Assembly: GCF_010499265.1 (NCBI RefSeq)
Contig: NZ_JAAGSC010000041.1
Span: 297,521 to 361,520, forward strand
From: Wenzhouxiangella limi
GTDB taxonomy: Bacteria; Pseudomonadota; Gammaproteobacteria; Xanthomonadales; Wenzhouxiangellaceae
Direction of reading: 5' to 3'
DNA: 64,000 nucleotides
The notes under the pieces were generated by a model, which saw nothing but the letters and a program-made list of their open reading frames with translations, made no database searches and was not told the origin of the DNA. Within the stretch, counting starts at the first letter, position 1. Each line of letters opens with the position of its first letter. Both the position numbers and the translations under genes were made by a program. Of the stretch, positions 15,108 through 25,500 are shown in pieces.

Positions 15108-15168
15108 GCCTCAAAGCCTTCTGAACCAGGGACCAGGGATCTCACCGGGTATTTGCGACAATACGGGG

Positions 15169-18100
15169 ATGCCCTCTTCCTTTGATCCCGATCAGATCCT
15201 CCAGCGCGATATTGCCTGGCTCAAGCGCCGGCACCGACAGCTGAGCCGCTTTCGCGGGCCGGTCGAGAAACGCGAGTCGCTGGAAGCGGCCTATCTGCAG
15301 CGGCTGGAAAGCTCGCAGGCGCGCGTTGCCCGGCGCCAGGCCGGTCTGCCGGATCTCGCGCGCCCGCCCGAACTGCCGATCAGTGCCCATGCCGACGCCA
15401 TCGTCGAGGCCATTCGGTCCAACCCGGTGGTGATCGTGGCCGGCGAGACCGGCTCGGGCAAGTCCACCCAGCTGCCCAAGCTGTGCCTGGAGGCCGGTCG
15501 AGGCCTGCGCGGCCTGATCGGCTGCACCCAGCCGCGCCGGATCGCGGCGCGCTCGGTGGCCCGACGGGTGGCCGAGGAGCTGAAAACCGAGCTGGGGCAG
15601 GCGGTTGGCTTCCAGGTGCGCTTCAACGACCGGGTTTCGGCCGACAGCTATATCAAGTTCATGACCGACGGCATTCTGCTGGCCGAAATCCATGGCGACC
15701 GCCGTCTGGATGCCTACGACACCCTGATCATCGACGAGGCCCACGAGCGCAGTCTCAACATCGACTTCCTGCTCGGCTACCTGAAACAGCTGCGCCGGAA
15801 GCGCCCGGACCTGAAGATCATCATCACCTCGGCGACGATTGATACCGAGCGCTTTTCCAGCCACTTCGACCAGGCCCCGGTGATCACCGTCGAGGGTCGC
15901 GGCTACCCGGTAGAGGTGCGCTACCAGCCGCCGGAGGAGAGCGAGGACCTGGGTCGGCAGGTGCGGCGCGCGGTCGAGGCGGCCGGTCGGATCGACCATC
16001 GCGGCGATATCCTGGTGTTCCTGCCCGGCGAGCGCGAGATCTTCCAGGTCTCGCGCGAGCTCAAGCGCGCCAGCCTGGCCCACACCGAAGTCCTGCCGCT
16101 GTACGCCCGGCTGCCGGCCGAGGCCCAGGACCGGATCTTCCAGTCGCACACCGGTCGGCGCATCGTGCTGGCGACCAACGTCGCCGAGACCTCGCTGACC
16201 GTGCCCGGCATCCGCTTCGTGATCGACTCAGGCCTGGCCCGGATCTCGCGCTATGCCGCCCATTCGCGCGTGCTGCGGCTGCCGGTCGAGCCGGTCTCGC
16301 AGGCCTCGTCCAACCAGCGCGCCGGGCGCTGCGGCCGGATCGGACCGGGGGTGTGCATCCGGCTGTTCGACGAGGCCGATTTCCATGCCCGGCCCGAGTT
16401 CACCGAGCCGGAAATCCAGCGCGCCGGGCTGGTCGGCGTGGTGCTGGAGATGCTGGCCCTGGGGCTGGGTGAGCCGGAGGATTTTCCGTTTGTCGATGTG
16501 CCGCCGCGGCGACTGCTGGCCGAGGCCTGGATGAGCCTGGTCGAACTGGGCGCCGTGGACGAAAACAGAGCGCTGAGCGCGGTCGGCAAAAGCCTGGCCC
16601 GACTGCCGGTCGATGCCCGCCAGGGCCGGATGCTGATCGAGGCCGAGCGGCGCGGCGCGCTGGCCGAAGCGCTGATCCTGGTGGCGGGCTTAAGCATCGC
16701 CGATGTGCGCGAGCGGCCGCTGGACCAGCAGCAGGCCGCCGACTTAGCCCACGCCGAGTTCGCGGTCCCGGGCTCGGATTTTCTGACCCTGCTCAAGCTG
16801 TGGCGCTGGTGGCAGGAAACACGCGCCCAGCTCTCGCGTAGCCAGGCCGACAAACAGGCGCGCAAGCGCTTCCTCAACGCCCAGCGCCTGCACGAGTGGG
16901 GTCAGCTGCACGGCCAGCTGCTGGAGCTGGCGCGCGAAGAGGGCTGGAAGGTCGGCAAGGGGGGGCGAGCCGAAGACGAGGCCGTCCATCGCAGCCTGCT
17001 GTCGGGCCTGCTGGGGATGATCGGTCAGCACACCGAGAAGGGCGAGTACCAGGGCGCGCGCGGCCACAAGTTCCGGATTTTTCCCGGCTCGGGCTTAAGC
17101 CAGCGCACGCCCGGCTGGATCATGGCCGCCGAGCTGGTCGAGACCGGGCGGACCTATGCCCGCATGGTCGCGCCCATCCAGCCCGACTGGCTGGAGCAGC
17201 AGGCCGCCCACCTGCTCAAGCGCCGGGTGTTCGATCCGCACTGGGATCGGCGCTCGGGCCGGGTGATGGGCTACGAGCAGCTGAGCCTGCACGGCCTGAT
17301 CGTGGTCGAGAAGCGGCGCTGCCACTATGGCCCGCACGACCCCAAGGTCGCCCGCGCGCTGTTCATCCGCCACGCCCTGGTGCGCGGCGAGATCAACGCC
17401 AGGGCAACGTTTCTGCAGAAAAACCGCGCCCTGCGCGAAGAGCTGGCGCTGCACGAGCACAAGCGCCGGCGCCGTGACGTGCTGGCCTCGGATGCCGAGC
17501 TGGAGGCGTTTTTCGACGCTCGGCTGCCGCACGATCTGTTCACAACCAAGGCGTTCTTGCGCTGGTATAAGGCCTTGTCGTCCGCCGAGCAGGAAAACCT
17601 GCTCTACGATCAGGCCACGCTGCTGCGCGAGCAGGCGCCGCTGGCGGCGCGCGATGCCTTCCCCGAGCGGCTGCAGATCGGTCCGGAGCAATTCCGTCTT
17701 CACTATCACTTCGACCCGGCCAGCGAGATCGACGGCGTGATGCTGGAGTGCCCGCTGCACCTGCTCAACCGGCTGGAAGCCGACCGCCTGGAGTGGCTGG
17801 TGCCGGGCCTGCTGGAAGAAAAAGTCACCGCGCTGATCGCCAGCCTGCCCAAGTCCAAGCGCCGCGCGCTGGTGCCGGCGGCCGAATACGCGCGCGCGGC
17901 GATCGAGCGGCTGGGCAACGAGCCGGCCGGCTCGCTGCTCGATCGGCTGTGCGTGGAGCTGGGCCGGATCAGCGGCATCGCCCTCGAGCGCGCCGATTTT
18001 CAGCCGGAAAAAATGCCGCGCCACCTGGATTTTCTGATTCGGGTGCGCGACGACAACGGCGCTGTTCTGGGCCAGAGTCGAGCGCTGGATGAGCTGATCG

Positions 18101-19029
18101 AACGTTTTGCCGAGCGCGCGCGGGCCGAGTTCATGGCCCGCCAGGCCGATCGCTGGCAGCGCGATGGCCTCAAGGCCGGCGATCTCGAGCCGCTGCCCGA
18201 GGTCGTCACCACCCGCGGCGGCCACCAGGCCTGGCCGGCGCTGGTCGGGCAGGGCGAGGTCGCCGGCGTGCGCCTGTTCGACACCGAGGCCGAGGCCCGC
18301 CTGGCCCACGCCGGCGGGGTTGGGGCGCTGCTCAAGAGCGGGCTGCGCGACCAGTGGAAGTACCTGGCAAAAAACCACGGCCTGTCGCGCCCGGCCCAGA
18401 TCGCCTGGACGCGCGTAGAGGACATCTCCGAGCTGACCGAAGCCCTGCGCGAGCTGTCGCTGCGGCGTTTCACCGCGCCCGATGAGGTCTGGCCGGTGCG
18501 CGACCGGGCCGGATTCGACGCCCTGCTGGCCCGGGTCCGGCAGGCCTTCATCGCCGCCTGCCAGGGCGATGCGGCGGTGCTCGATGCGGTGATCCTGGCC
18601 TGGCACGAGCTGACCCTGGCCCTGGCCTCGCTGGAGCGGGCTGCACCGAACAACATTGCCGATCTGCAAAGCCAGCTCGAGGACCTGCTGTACGCGGGAT
18701 TTCTCCACGATCTGGAGGCCGACCGCCTGGCACACTACCTGCGCTATCTCAAGGCCATGCGCCTGCGCCTGGAGGCGCTGGAGCTCGACCCGCTGCGCGA
18801 TGATCAGCGCATGGCCGAAGTCCGGCCCTGGTGGCAAGCCTACCTCGATCACCTGGCCGGCGGCGGCTGGTACACCCCCGAAGTCGACCGGTTCCGCTGG
18901 CTGATCGAGGAATACCGAGTCCAGATCTTCGCCCAGCAGCTGGGGACGGCAGAAAAGGTCTCGCCGCCCCGTTTGGGGGAAGCCGCGGCCGTGGCCGGAA
19001 TACCGGTAAGAGACCGAAAGGCTAAGTGA
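15169..19029 (+). CDS. hrpA: ATP-dependent RNA helicase HrpA
   Basis: A 1286-residue DEAH-box helicase, close to the usual ~1300. Motif I GETGSGKST is at 92-100 and the DEAH box at 189-192. Motif III SATID follows, and motif VI is seen in QRAGRCGRIGPG. The C-terminal half carries the OB-fold and the long HrpA-specific extension. The start ATG 15169 gives MPSSFDPDQIL; the open frame extends farther upstream through the inverted repeat but has no family similarity there. HrpA rescues stalled ribosomes and remodels RNA in E. coli. No operon partner is visible. Confidence 0.95.
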   Translation: MPSSFDPDQILQRDIAWLKRRHRQLSRFRGPVEKRESLEAAYLQRLESSQARVARRQAGLPDLARPPELPISAHADAIVEAIRSNPVVIVAGETGSGKSTQLPKLCLEAGRGLRGLIGCTQPRRIAARSVARRVAEELKTELGQAVGFQVRFNDRVSADSYIKFMTDGILLAEIHGDRRLDAYDTLIIDEAHERSLNIDFLLGYLKQLRRKRPDLKIIITSATIDTERFSSHFDQAPVITVEGRGYPVEVRYQPPEESEDLGRQVRRAVEAAGRIDHRGDILVFLPGEREIFQVSRELKRASLAHTEVLPLYARLPAEAQDRIFQSHTGRRIVLATNVAETSLTVPGIRFVIDSGLARISRYAAHSRVLRLPVEPVSQASSNQRAGRCGRIGPGVCIRLFDEADFHARPEFTEPEIQRAGLVGVVLEMLALGLGEPEDFPFVDVPPRRLLAEAWMSLVELGAVDENRALSAVGKSLARLPVDARQGRMLIEAERRGALAEALILVAGLSIADVRERPLDQQQAADLAHAEFAVPGSDFLTLLKLWRWWQETRAQLSRSQADKQARKRFLNAQRLHEWGQLHGQLLELAREEGWKVGKGGRAEDEAVHRSLLSGLLGMIGQHTEKGEYQGARGHKFRIFPGSGLSQRTPGWIMAAELVETGRTYARMVAPIQPDWLEQQAAHLLKRRVFDPHWDRRSGRVMGYEQLSLHGLIVVEKRRCHYGPHDPKVARALFIRHALVRGEINARATFLQKNRALREELALHEHKRRRRDVLASDAELEAFFDARLPHDLFTTKAFLRWYKALSSAEQENLLYDQATLLREQAPLAARDAFPERLQIGPEQFRLHYHFDPASEIDGVMLECPLHLLNRLEADRLEWLVPGLLEEKVTALIASLPKSKRRALVPAAEYARAAIERLGNEPAGSLLDRLCVELGRISGIALERADFQPEKMPRHLDFLIRVRDDNGAVLGQSRALDELIERFAERARAEFMARQADRWQRDGLKAGDLEPLPEVVTTRGGHQAWPALVGQGEVAGVRLFDTEAEARLAHAGGVGALLKSGLRDQWKYLAKNHGLSRPAQIAWTRVEDISELTEALRELSLRRFTAPDEVWPVRDRAGFDALLARVRQAFIAACQGDAAVLDAVILAWHELTLALASLERAAPNNIADLQSQLEDLLYAGFLHDLEADRLAHYLRYLKAMRLRLEALELDPLRDDQRMAEVRPWWQAYLDHLAGGGWYTPEVDRFRWLIEEYRVQIFAQQLGTAEKVSPPRLGEAAAVAGIPVRDRKAK

Positions 19030-19140
19030 TTTGGGATGTCGGTCACATGCCTGATTCAGATGAGTTTTTCACTTGAATTTAATCGTTGAGTTCGGGTCTG
19101 ACGCTACAATACCGCTATCCTCTTTTCTGAAAATTCAGAC

Positions 19141-20412
19141 ATGCGCAATTATTTTTCGGTTACCCAGTTGTTTTTGGCCTTGCTGGTCTTGGCTGTTGTG
19201 CCGGGCGTTCTGCAGGCTCGCAGCGATAGAACAATTGAGGATAGCGGCCTCTTTTTTTCCGTCATTGCCGACAGGAATGGCTTTTTCAGCTTGGCCACGG
19301 TTGATGCGGCCCAGGAAGTGTTGCGCTACGAGCTGGCGGACCTGACGGTCTCATTTACCTTGGCTGATCAAGACCAATCAGATTTTGATAACCCACTTTT
19401 TTGTTTTGATTTCGGATCCTCCGTGGATTCCTCAATAAAGGTCCGCGCCACGAACTCGAGCGGGCATTTGGTCTTGGACGAGAGAGGCTTGTCGTCTGAT
19501 CTTGAGTACCAGTTGAACGATAGTCGGTTTGCCTTCACGCCCTCGGGCTCCACCCAGTGTTTTTATGTTGGCTCTGATGGAACGTCGGAAGTCGCGGAGT
19601 TCGGATTGTTCGGCGTGGCTCCAGTTCAACCAGCAGATGATCCGAATGCCGATGATCTGATTTTTGCGGATCGCTTTGAACTGATCGAAAATAGAAGCGT
19701 AAGGGTTTCTTTTGAAGGCGTTCCGGATTCAGTTGTCGCCGGCGAAACGTTTTCCTACGACATCTTGATTCAGAACACTGGCGATGCCGCGCTTGACCAG
19801 CTAGCATTCCAGGAAGTCTTCCCGGGCAATGCGACTTACTTTCCGGCTGCGCTCGCCGTGGGAGAGTGGACTTGTGAAGGCACCGCATGCCCAGCGCAGA
19901 CCGACACAACGCCGATTCGGTTGGACAGCATTTCTCTGCCCGTGGATGGATCAATCCGGTATCAGGTTTCTCGTACAGTCGATGCCGGGTCCACCGGTGG
20001 TTCGACGCTCGTCCTGTATGCCGGCGCGGTTGATGGAGCCGGGCAAGAGGCACCTTTTGATGTGGCTCAAGCTGAGATTCCGGTTGTAGGTGTCTTGCAG
20101 CAGTTCGAAGTATCGTTTACTGAGGCCAGCCCCATAGTGACCGCTGGCGGAGTGTTCCCGGAGTTCACAATTCGTGCGGTGGATAGTGGCGGAAATACAA
20201 TAAAGACATTTGATGATTCTGTCGGTTTGACCCTGAGGAGTTCCACGGCAACCCTTGCGGTTCTGACCACAAGCATCACATGGGTCGACGGATTGGCAAC
20301 AATTTCCAATCTTGATGTGCCCAGTGACGTGGAAGGCACTGACCGCTTGATTCGTGTGGAATTCGGAGATGTAACCGGAGATAGCGCCCCATTTGACATT
20401 GCCGCGCCGTGA
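19141..20412 (+). CDS. Secreted protein with DUF11-like and Ig-like domains
   Basis: A 423-residue exported protein. The signal peptide MRNYFSVTQLFLALLVLAVV is cleaved near GVLQARS. Residues ~30-165 form an unrecognised beta-rich domain. Residues 171-180 hold DDLIFADRFE, a short motif seen in many secreted proteins of Lysobacterales-like bacteria. Residues ~185-290 resemble DUF11/CARDB domains (AGETFSYDILIQNTGDAAL), and ~305-423 an Ig-like domain. Codon use is AT-richer than the flanking genes, matching the start of the next gene. A structural or adhesive surface role is plausible. The specific function is unknown. Confidence 0.8.
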   Translation: MRNYFSVTQLFLALLVLAVVPGVLQARSDRTIEDSGLFFSVIADRNGFFSLATVDAAQEVLRYELADLTVSFTLADQDQSDFDNPLFCFDFGSSVDSSIKVRATNSSGHLVLDERGLSSDLEYQLNDSRFAFTPSGSTQCFYVGSDGTSEVAEFGLFGVAPVQPADDPNADDLIFADRFELIENRSVRVSFEGVPDSVVAGETFSYDILIQNTGDAALDQLAFQEVFPGNATYFPAALAVGEWTCEGTACPAQTDTTPIRLDSISLPVDGSIRYQVSRTVDAGSTGGSTLVLYAGAVDGAGQEAPFDVAQAEIPVVGVLQQFEVSFTEASPIVTAGGVFPEFTIRAVDSGGNTIKTFDDSVGLTLRSSTATLAVLTTSITWVDGLATISNLDVPSDVEGTDRLIRVEFGDVTGDSAPFDIAAP

Positions 20413-20440
20413 TGCCCAATTTGGCAAATTAGTCGCCTAA

Positions 20441-22594
20441 ATGCTGCGCAACAATGAGCCAATCGATGGGCTTGACTTCTGGATAGCAAGATATCTTGAA
20501 AAAGGCGAGTTCTCTGGGCCAGTCACTGAAGGCTTAAGATTTTGCTTTGCAGCGATGGAGCACTCTGAGCAAGCGTTGGTTGCTAGCTCACTGGATGCTC
20601 TTTCGCCACTCGCGCCAGATGCAGAAACCGTGGCGGCCATCATTTTGTTCCCAATTGTGCTTAGGCGTCAGAAAATTCCGCGCGACGAGCCGGTGAGGGA
20701 ACTGTCTCAGCTGGCTAGTTTGCTTGGTCAACTTGAGCAATTATCTTACTTCGGCCAGACCTACCTCCCCAACGACAACGCCCGCGCCGAAGGCCTGCGC
20801 CGCCTGCTGCTGGCGCTGGTGGCCGATGTTCGGGTCGTACTGATCGCGCTGGCCTGGCAGCTGGCCCGGCTGAAACTGGCGAGCGATCTGGACGAGGAAA
20901 CCCGCCGCCACATCGCCCGCGAGACCCAGCTGATCCACGCCCCGCTGGCCAACCGGCTCGGCATCGGGCAGCTCAAGTGGCAGCTCGAGGATCTGGCTTT
21001 CCAGTACCTGGAGCCGCAGGCCTACCGCCAGATCCGGCTGATGCTGGCCGAACGCCAGTCCGACCGCGAGGCCTACATCAGTTCGTTCATGGCTCAGCTG
21101 CGACACATCGTCGGCGAGGCCGGGATCGAGGCCGAAATCAGCGGCCGGGCCAAGCACGTCTACTCGATCTGGCGCAAGATGCAGCGCAAGGGGCTGGATT
21201 TCCACGAGCTGTTCGACGTGCGCGCGGTGCGCGTGATGGTCGATTCCGTGGCCGAGTGCTATTCCGTGCTGGGCCTGGTCCACACCCACTGGCAGCCGGT
21301 GCCGGGCGAGTTCGACGACTACATCACCAACCCCAAGGCCAACCTGTACCAGTCGCTGCACACGGCCGTGACCGGTACCCGGGGGCGCGCCGTGGAGGTC
21401 CAGATCCGGACCCACGACATGCACCGCCACGCCGAGCTGGGGGTGGCCGCGCACTGGCGCTACAAGGAGGGCGGGCCGCGCGATTCGGGGCTGGAAAAGC
21501 GCATCGGCGTGATGCGCCAGCTGCTCGAGGGTTCAGAGCACGACGGCGACGACGCCAGCCTGCTCGAAGACTTCCAGAACCTGACCACCGAAGACCGGGT
21601 CTACGTGCTCACGCCCAAAGGCGAGGTCAAGGATCTGTCGGCCGGCGCCACGCCGCTGGACTTTGCCTACCTGGTGCATACCGAAGTCGGTCACCGCTGC
21701 CGTGGGGCGCGCGTCAATGGCCGTATCGTGCCGCTGACCACCGAGCTCAAGAACGGTGATCGGGTCGAAATCCTGACTGCCAAAGAGCCCCGACCGTCGC
21801 GTGACTGGCTCAGCCCCCGGCTCGGCTACATCCACACGGCCCGGGCCCGCTCCAAGGTGCGCCACTGGTTCAAGATGGCGCACTACGACGAAAACCTGGT
21901 CGCCGGGCGCAGCGCCCTGGAGGCGGAATTCAAGCGCCTGGACCTGGATTTCGACGAAGCGGCCGAGGTCCTGGAGCACTTCAATTTCCGCCGCGTCGAG
22001 GATTTGTGCGTGGCCGTCGGCTGCGGTGAGCTGGGTGCGTCGCAGGTGGCCCACGCGGTCGAGCGCAAGCATCCCGAGCGGCGCGCGGAAGCAACCACCA
22101 TCCCGGTCAGCAAGCCGGTCCCGGCCCGGCCGGGCAAGGGCAGCGATATCCAGATCGAGGGCGTGGGCAACCTCATGCACAACATGGCCCAGTGCTGCCA
22201 GCCGGTGCCCGGCGACGACATCGCCGGCTATATCACCCGCACCCGCGGCGTGAGCATCCACCGTCAGGACTGCCGCCAGTTCATCAACCTGCAGCGCCAG
22301 TCGCCGGAGCGGGTGATCCGGGTGCGCTGGGCCAGCCAGTCCGCCAGCCGCTACCCGGCCCGCATTCTGATCGAGGCCTGGGACCGGCGCGAGCTGATCC
22401 GCGATGTCAGCGGCCTGCTGGCCGGCGAAAACGTCAACGTCACGGCCATGAACGCCAGTCGCCAGGATGACACCGAGCAGGTGCGCATTGACTTGACCGT
22501 CCAGGTCGAGGATTTCGATCAGCTGGCCAGCCTGCTCAGCCGCATGCAGTCCATCCAGGGCGTCACCACCGCGCGCCGCGTGCGCGACGTCTAA
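20441..22594 (+). CDS. relA: (p)ppGpp synthetase RelA
   Basis: A 717-residue RSH-family enzyme. The pseudo-hydrolase region (residues ~60-200) lacks the HD metal residues, as in RelA. The synthetase domain carries GEFDDYITNPKANLYQSLH, the acidic EFDD loop typical of synthetase-only RelA. TGS (DRVYVLTPKGEVKDL) and a C-terminal ACT domain follow. Expected activity is ribosome-linked pppGpp synthesis on amino-acid starvation. Codon use is oddly split: codons 1 to ~106 (to ~20758) are AT-richer like the preceding gene, and the rest is high-GC. The N-terminal ~100 residues also look less conserved. The frame is uninterrupted, so the mosaic is in-frame. Confidence 0.93.
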   Translation: MLRNNEPIDGLDFWIARYLEKGEFSGPVTEGLRFCFAAMEHSEQALVASSLDALSPLAPDAETVAAIILFPIVLRRQKIPRDEPVRELSQLASLLGQLEQLSYFGQTYLPNDNARAEGLRRLLLALVADVRVVLIALAWQLARLKLASDLDEETRRHIARETQLIHAPLANRLGIGQLKWQLEDLAFQYLEPQAYRQIRLMLAERQSDREAYISSFMAQLRHIVGEAGIEAEISGRAKHVYSIWRKMQRKGLDFHELFDVRAVRVMVDSVAECYSVLGLVHTHWQPVPGEFDDYITNPKANLYQSLHTAVTGTRGRAVEVQIRTHDMHRHAELGVAAHWRYKEGGPRDSGLEKRIGVMRQLLEGSEHDGDDASLLEDFQNLTTEDRVYVLTPKGEVKDLSAGATPLDFAYLVHTEVGHRCRGARVNGRIVPLTTELKNGDRVEILTAKEPRPSRDWLSPRLGYIHTARARSKVRHWFKMAHYDENLVAGRSALEAEFKRLDLDFDEAAEVLEHFNFRRVEDLCVAVGCGELGASQVAHAVERKHPERRAEATTIPVSKPVPARPGKGSDIQIEGVGNLMHNMAQCCQPVPGDDIAGYITRTRGVSIHRQDCRQFINLQRQSPERVIRVRWASQSASRYPARILIEAWDRRELIRDVSGLLAGENVNVTAMNASRQDDTEQVRIDLTVQVEDFDQLASLLSRMQSIQGVTTARRVRDV

Positions 22595-22598
22595 GGGC

Positions 22599-25500
22599 TC
22601 AGGCCGGTCTGCGCAAGCCCGGCTCGGTTTTCTCTGTCAGAAGCGCCGCGACCACCCTGCCGGCGGCGGCGCGCGAGAAATGTCGCTCGACGTTGGCCAG
22701 GCCGCCGTCGGAGAGCGTTCGCCAAAGCGGTTCGTTCTGGTAGGCGCGCACCACTTCGGCGGCAAAGCTTTCACCGTCTTCGGCCAGCAGCACGTCCTCG
22801 CCGTGGCGCAGAAACATGCCCTCGGCCGCGCAGGTGGTCGCGACCACCGGCAGGCCCCAGGCCATGGCCTGGTTGACCTTGCCCTTGACGCCCGCTCCGT
22901 AGCGCAGCGGCGCCAGCGACAGGCGGCAGCCGTTGAGGTAGGGGGTCAGGTCCTCGACAAAGCCGTGCACCATGATGCCGGGTCTGGCGCGCTCGCGCAG
23001 TGCGTCGGGCATGCGGCTGCCGATCAGATGGAGCTTGACGTCGGGCAGCTGCTCGCGAACGCGCGGAAAGATCTCGTCGATCAGCCATTCGGCGGCATCG
23101 ACGTTGGGTGGATGCTGGAAGCCGCCGACGAACAGCAGGTCGCGGCGCGCGGCCCAGCCCTGCTGGCGCCCATGGATCGAGTGGATATTGGACAGAACCC
23201 GGATATCGGCCTCGGGCAGAAGCTCGGTCAGCAGCTGCTGCTCCACCGTGCTGACGACCAGGGTGATGTCGCACTCATCCATCAGACCCAGTTCGATCTT
23301 GCGGGTGCGGTCGGCGGCATTCTGCATGCTGTCGCTGCCGCTGAGTTCGGCCTGGCGCTGCTCGCGCAGGAAATGCAGGTCCACGGTGTCGAACACGATG
23401 CGCGCATGGGGGCAGCTTCGGCGCAGCGCCTTCAGGATCGGCGCGAGCACGTAGTGCCGGCTGACCAGCACCAGGTCGAGGTCTGGGCCGTAGTTTTTCA
23501 GCCATGACTCCAGCGCGCTGATCGCCGGCGCGCTCAGCACCTCGATGCCTTGCCGCTGCAGGGCGCTGGAGTAGCGGCCTTCCCACTTCAGGTTCTGCGG
23601 GCAGAAGGTGACCCGCCAGTTGTGCTCGACCATGAGTTCCATCAGCGCGGTTATACGCACCGAACCGGAATCGTGGTCGGGCATGGGGGTGGTGGCGTCG
23701 ATCACCAGGGCGCGACCGGCGGCGTGATGGAAGCGGGCACGGCGGACCGGGTCGGGCCGGTCGCTATCGATGCGGTGCGGCGGCTGGCGGGTCAGGGCAT
23801 CGCGCCAGCGCTGGCGGAATTTCTCGCGGTTGACGGCCTGGTAGCGCTTGGTCCCGCTGGTCTCGTCGGTGCCCGAGCTCACGCCTTCGTGGTGGATGAT
23901 GGTGCAGGCTGGCTGGCAGTAGACCTTGCGGCCGTGCCGGCGGACCCGGAAGCACAGGTCGGTATCCTCGTAGTAGGCCGGGGCGTAGTGGCTGTCGAAG
24001 CCGCCGAGTTCCTCAAACAGCGCGCGCGGGATCGCCAGGCAGGCACCCGAGACGTAGTCGGCCTCGGAAGTAAAGTTGTACTGGGGCAGGGCCGGGTCCT
24101 CGTTGCGGCCGTAGTTCCAGCCGCTGGCATCGCTGAAGATGATGCCGCCGGCCTCCTGAAGGCGACCGTCGGGGTAGGCCAGGCGGGCGCCGACGATGCC
24201 GGCGTCCGGGAAATCCTCGAAGGTTTGCAGCAAGGCCTCCAGCCAGCCCGGGGTGAGGGTGGCGTCGTTGTTCAGAAACACCAGGAAGGGTGCGCGCGCG
24301 CGCTCAGCACCGGCATTGCAGCTGGCGATGAAGCCGCTGTTTTCGGCATTGCTCACCACCTCCACGCCCTCGCAGCGGCCCAGGAAGTCGGCCGTCTCGT
24401 CGCTCGAGCAGTCGTCGACCACGATGACCTCGAACGGCGTGTCGCCGGCCTCCAGGTGCAGGCTTTCCAGGCAGGCTGCGGTGTAGGCGACCTTGTTATA
24501 GACCGGAACGACGATGCTCGCCCGCGGCGCCGGCGCGTTCGGCAGGCGTACCGGCTGGGCGGGGGCGTGTTCGGCGGGCGCCTGCACGACCGGCACGCTG
24601 GCTTGTACGGGCGCCGCCGGCGGGGTGCCCTGGGCCAGCTGCAGCGTCCCGCGCAGGCCGTGAAAGCGCAGGCTGTGGACCAGCCTGCGCGCCAGGCGCG
24701 GCCAGCGCAGCGGATTCCATGCGTCCCGGTGTCGGGCATGATCGACAACGCGGTTGCCAAAGCGCAGCGGCCGGGTCCAGCGCCAGGAGCGGCTGGCGAA
24801 GATCAGCCGCAGTTCCTCCTGGGCGCGCTCGAGCTCATGATCGCTGCGGTGCAGGTCCTGCTGCGTCGCTTGCAGATCGTGCTGCGTCGCGTGCAGGTCC
24901 TGCTGGGTCGATTGCAGATGGGCGCGGGTCTGGGCCAGGTGATCCTGGCTGACGTGGAGCTCTGCGCGGGTATCGATAAGCGAACGCTCCAGGCCCTGGC
25001 GTTCGCTTTCCAGCGCATCGAGCCGGGCCTGGGTCTGAACGCGCTCGGCCTCGATTTCGCGCTCCAGGGCCTGCGCCCAGCGCGTTCGTTCCTCGCTCAG
25101 GCGCTCGTAGCGTCGCGCCCAGTCGGCTCGCTGGGCCAGCGCGGCCTGCAGTTCCTGCTGACGGCCTTTCAGCTCGGCCCGATCGCGCCGGGCCGCGGCG
25201 ATCTGCAGGCTCAGGCGGCCGATCGCGGCCTGGCGCGGATCGGTAAGCGCCAGGGTCGGCGCGCTCGGGTTCAGGGCCGAAATCCGTCCCCAGTAGTATT
25301 TAAGCACCGAGGCCATGTCGGGATCGCCGGGCTGCGAAGCGGCCGCTGCCGCGAGCTGCTCCGGCTCGTTGTGTAGTCGCGATACCAGTTCGATCAAGGA
25401 CTCGGGCTGCGGTTCGAAAAGCCAGCCGTCGCGGCCGTGGGCGATGCGTTCGATAAAGCTGCCCAGACGCGTGGCCAGCGGCGGCACGCCCACGGCGCGC

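Noticed and set aside
17095-18852. 585-codon minus-strand frame inside hrpA
   Set aside because: Antisense shadow of a conserved helicase; composition typical of shadows.
24850-24933. CRISPR-like array
   Set aside because: Units are contiguous with no spacers and encode heptads in a coiled coil.
23550-25376. 608-codon plus-strand frame inside the triple glycosyltransferase
   Set aside because: Antisense to recognisable GT2 and coiled-coil domains; no family similarity.
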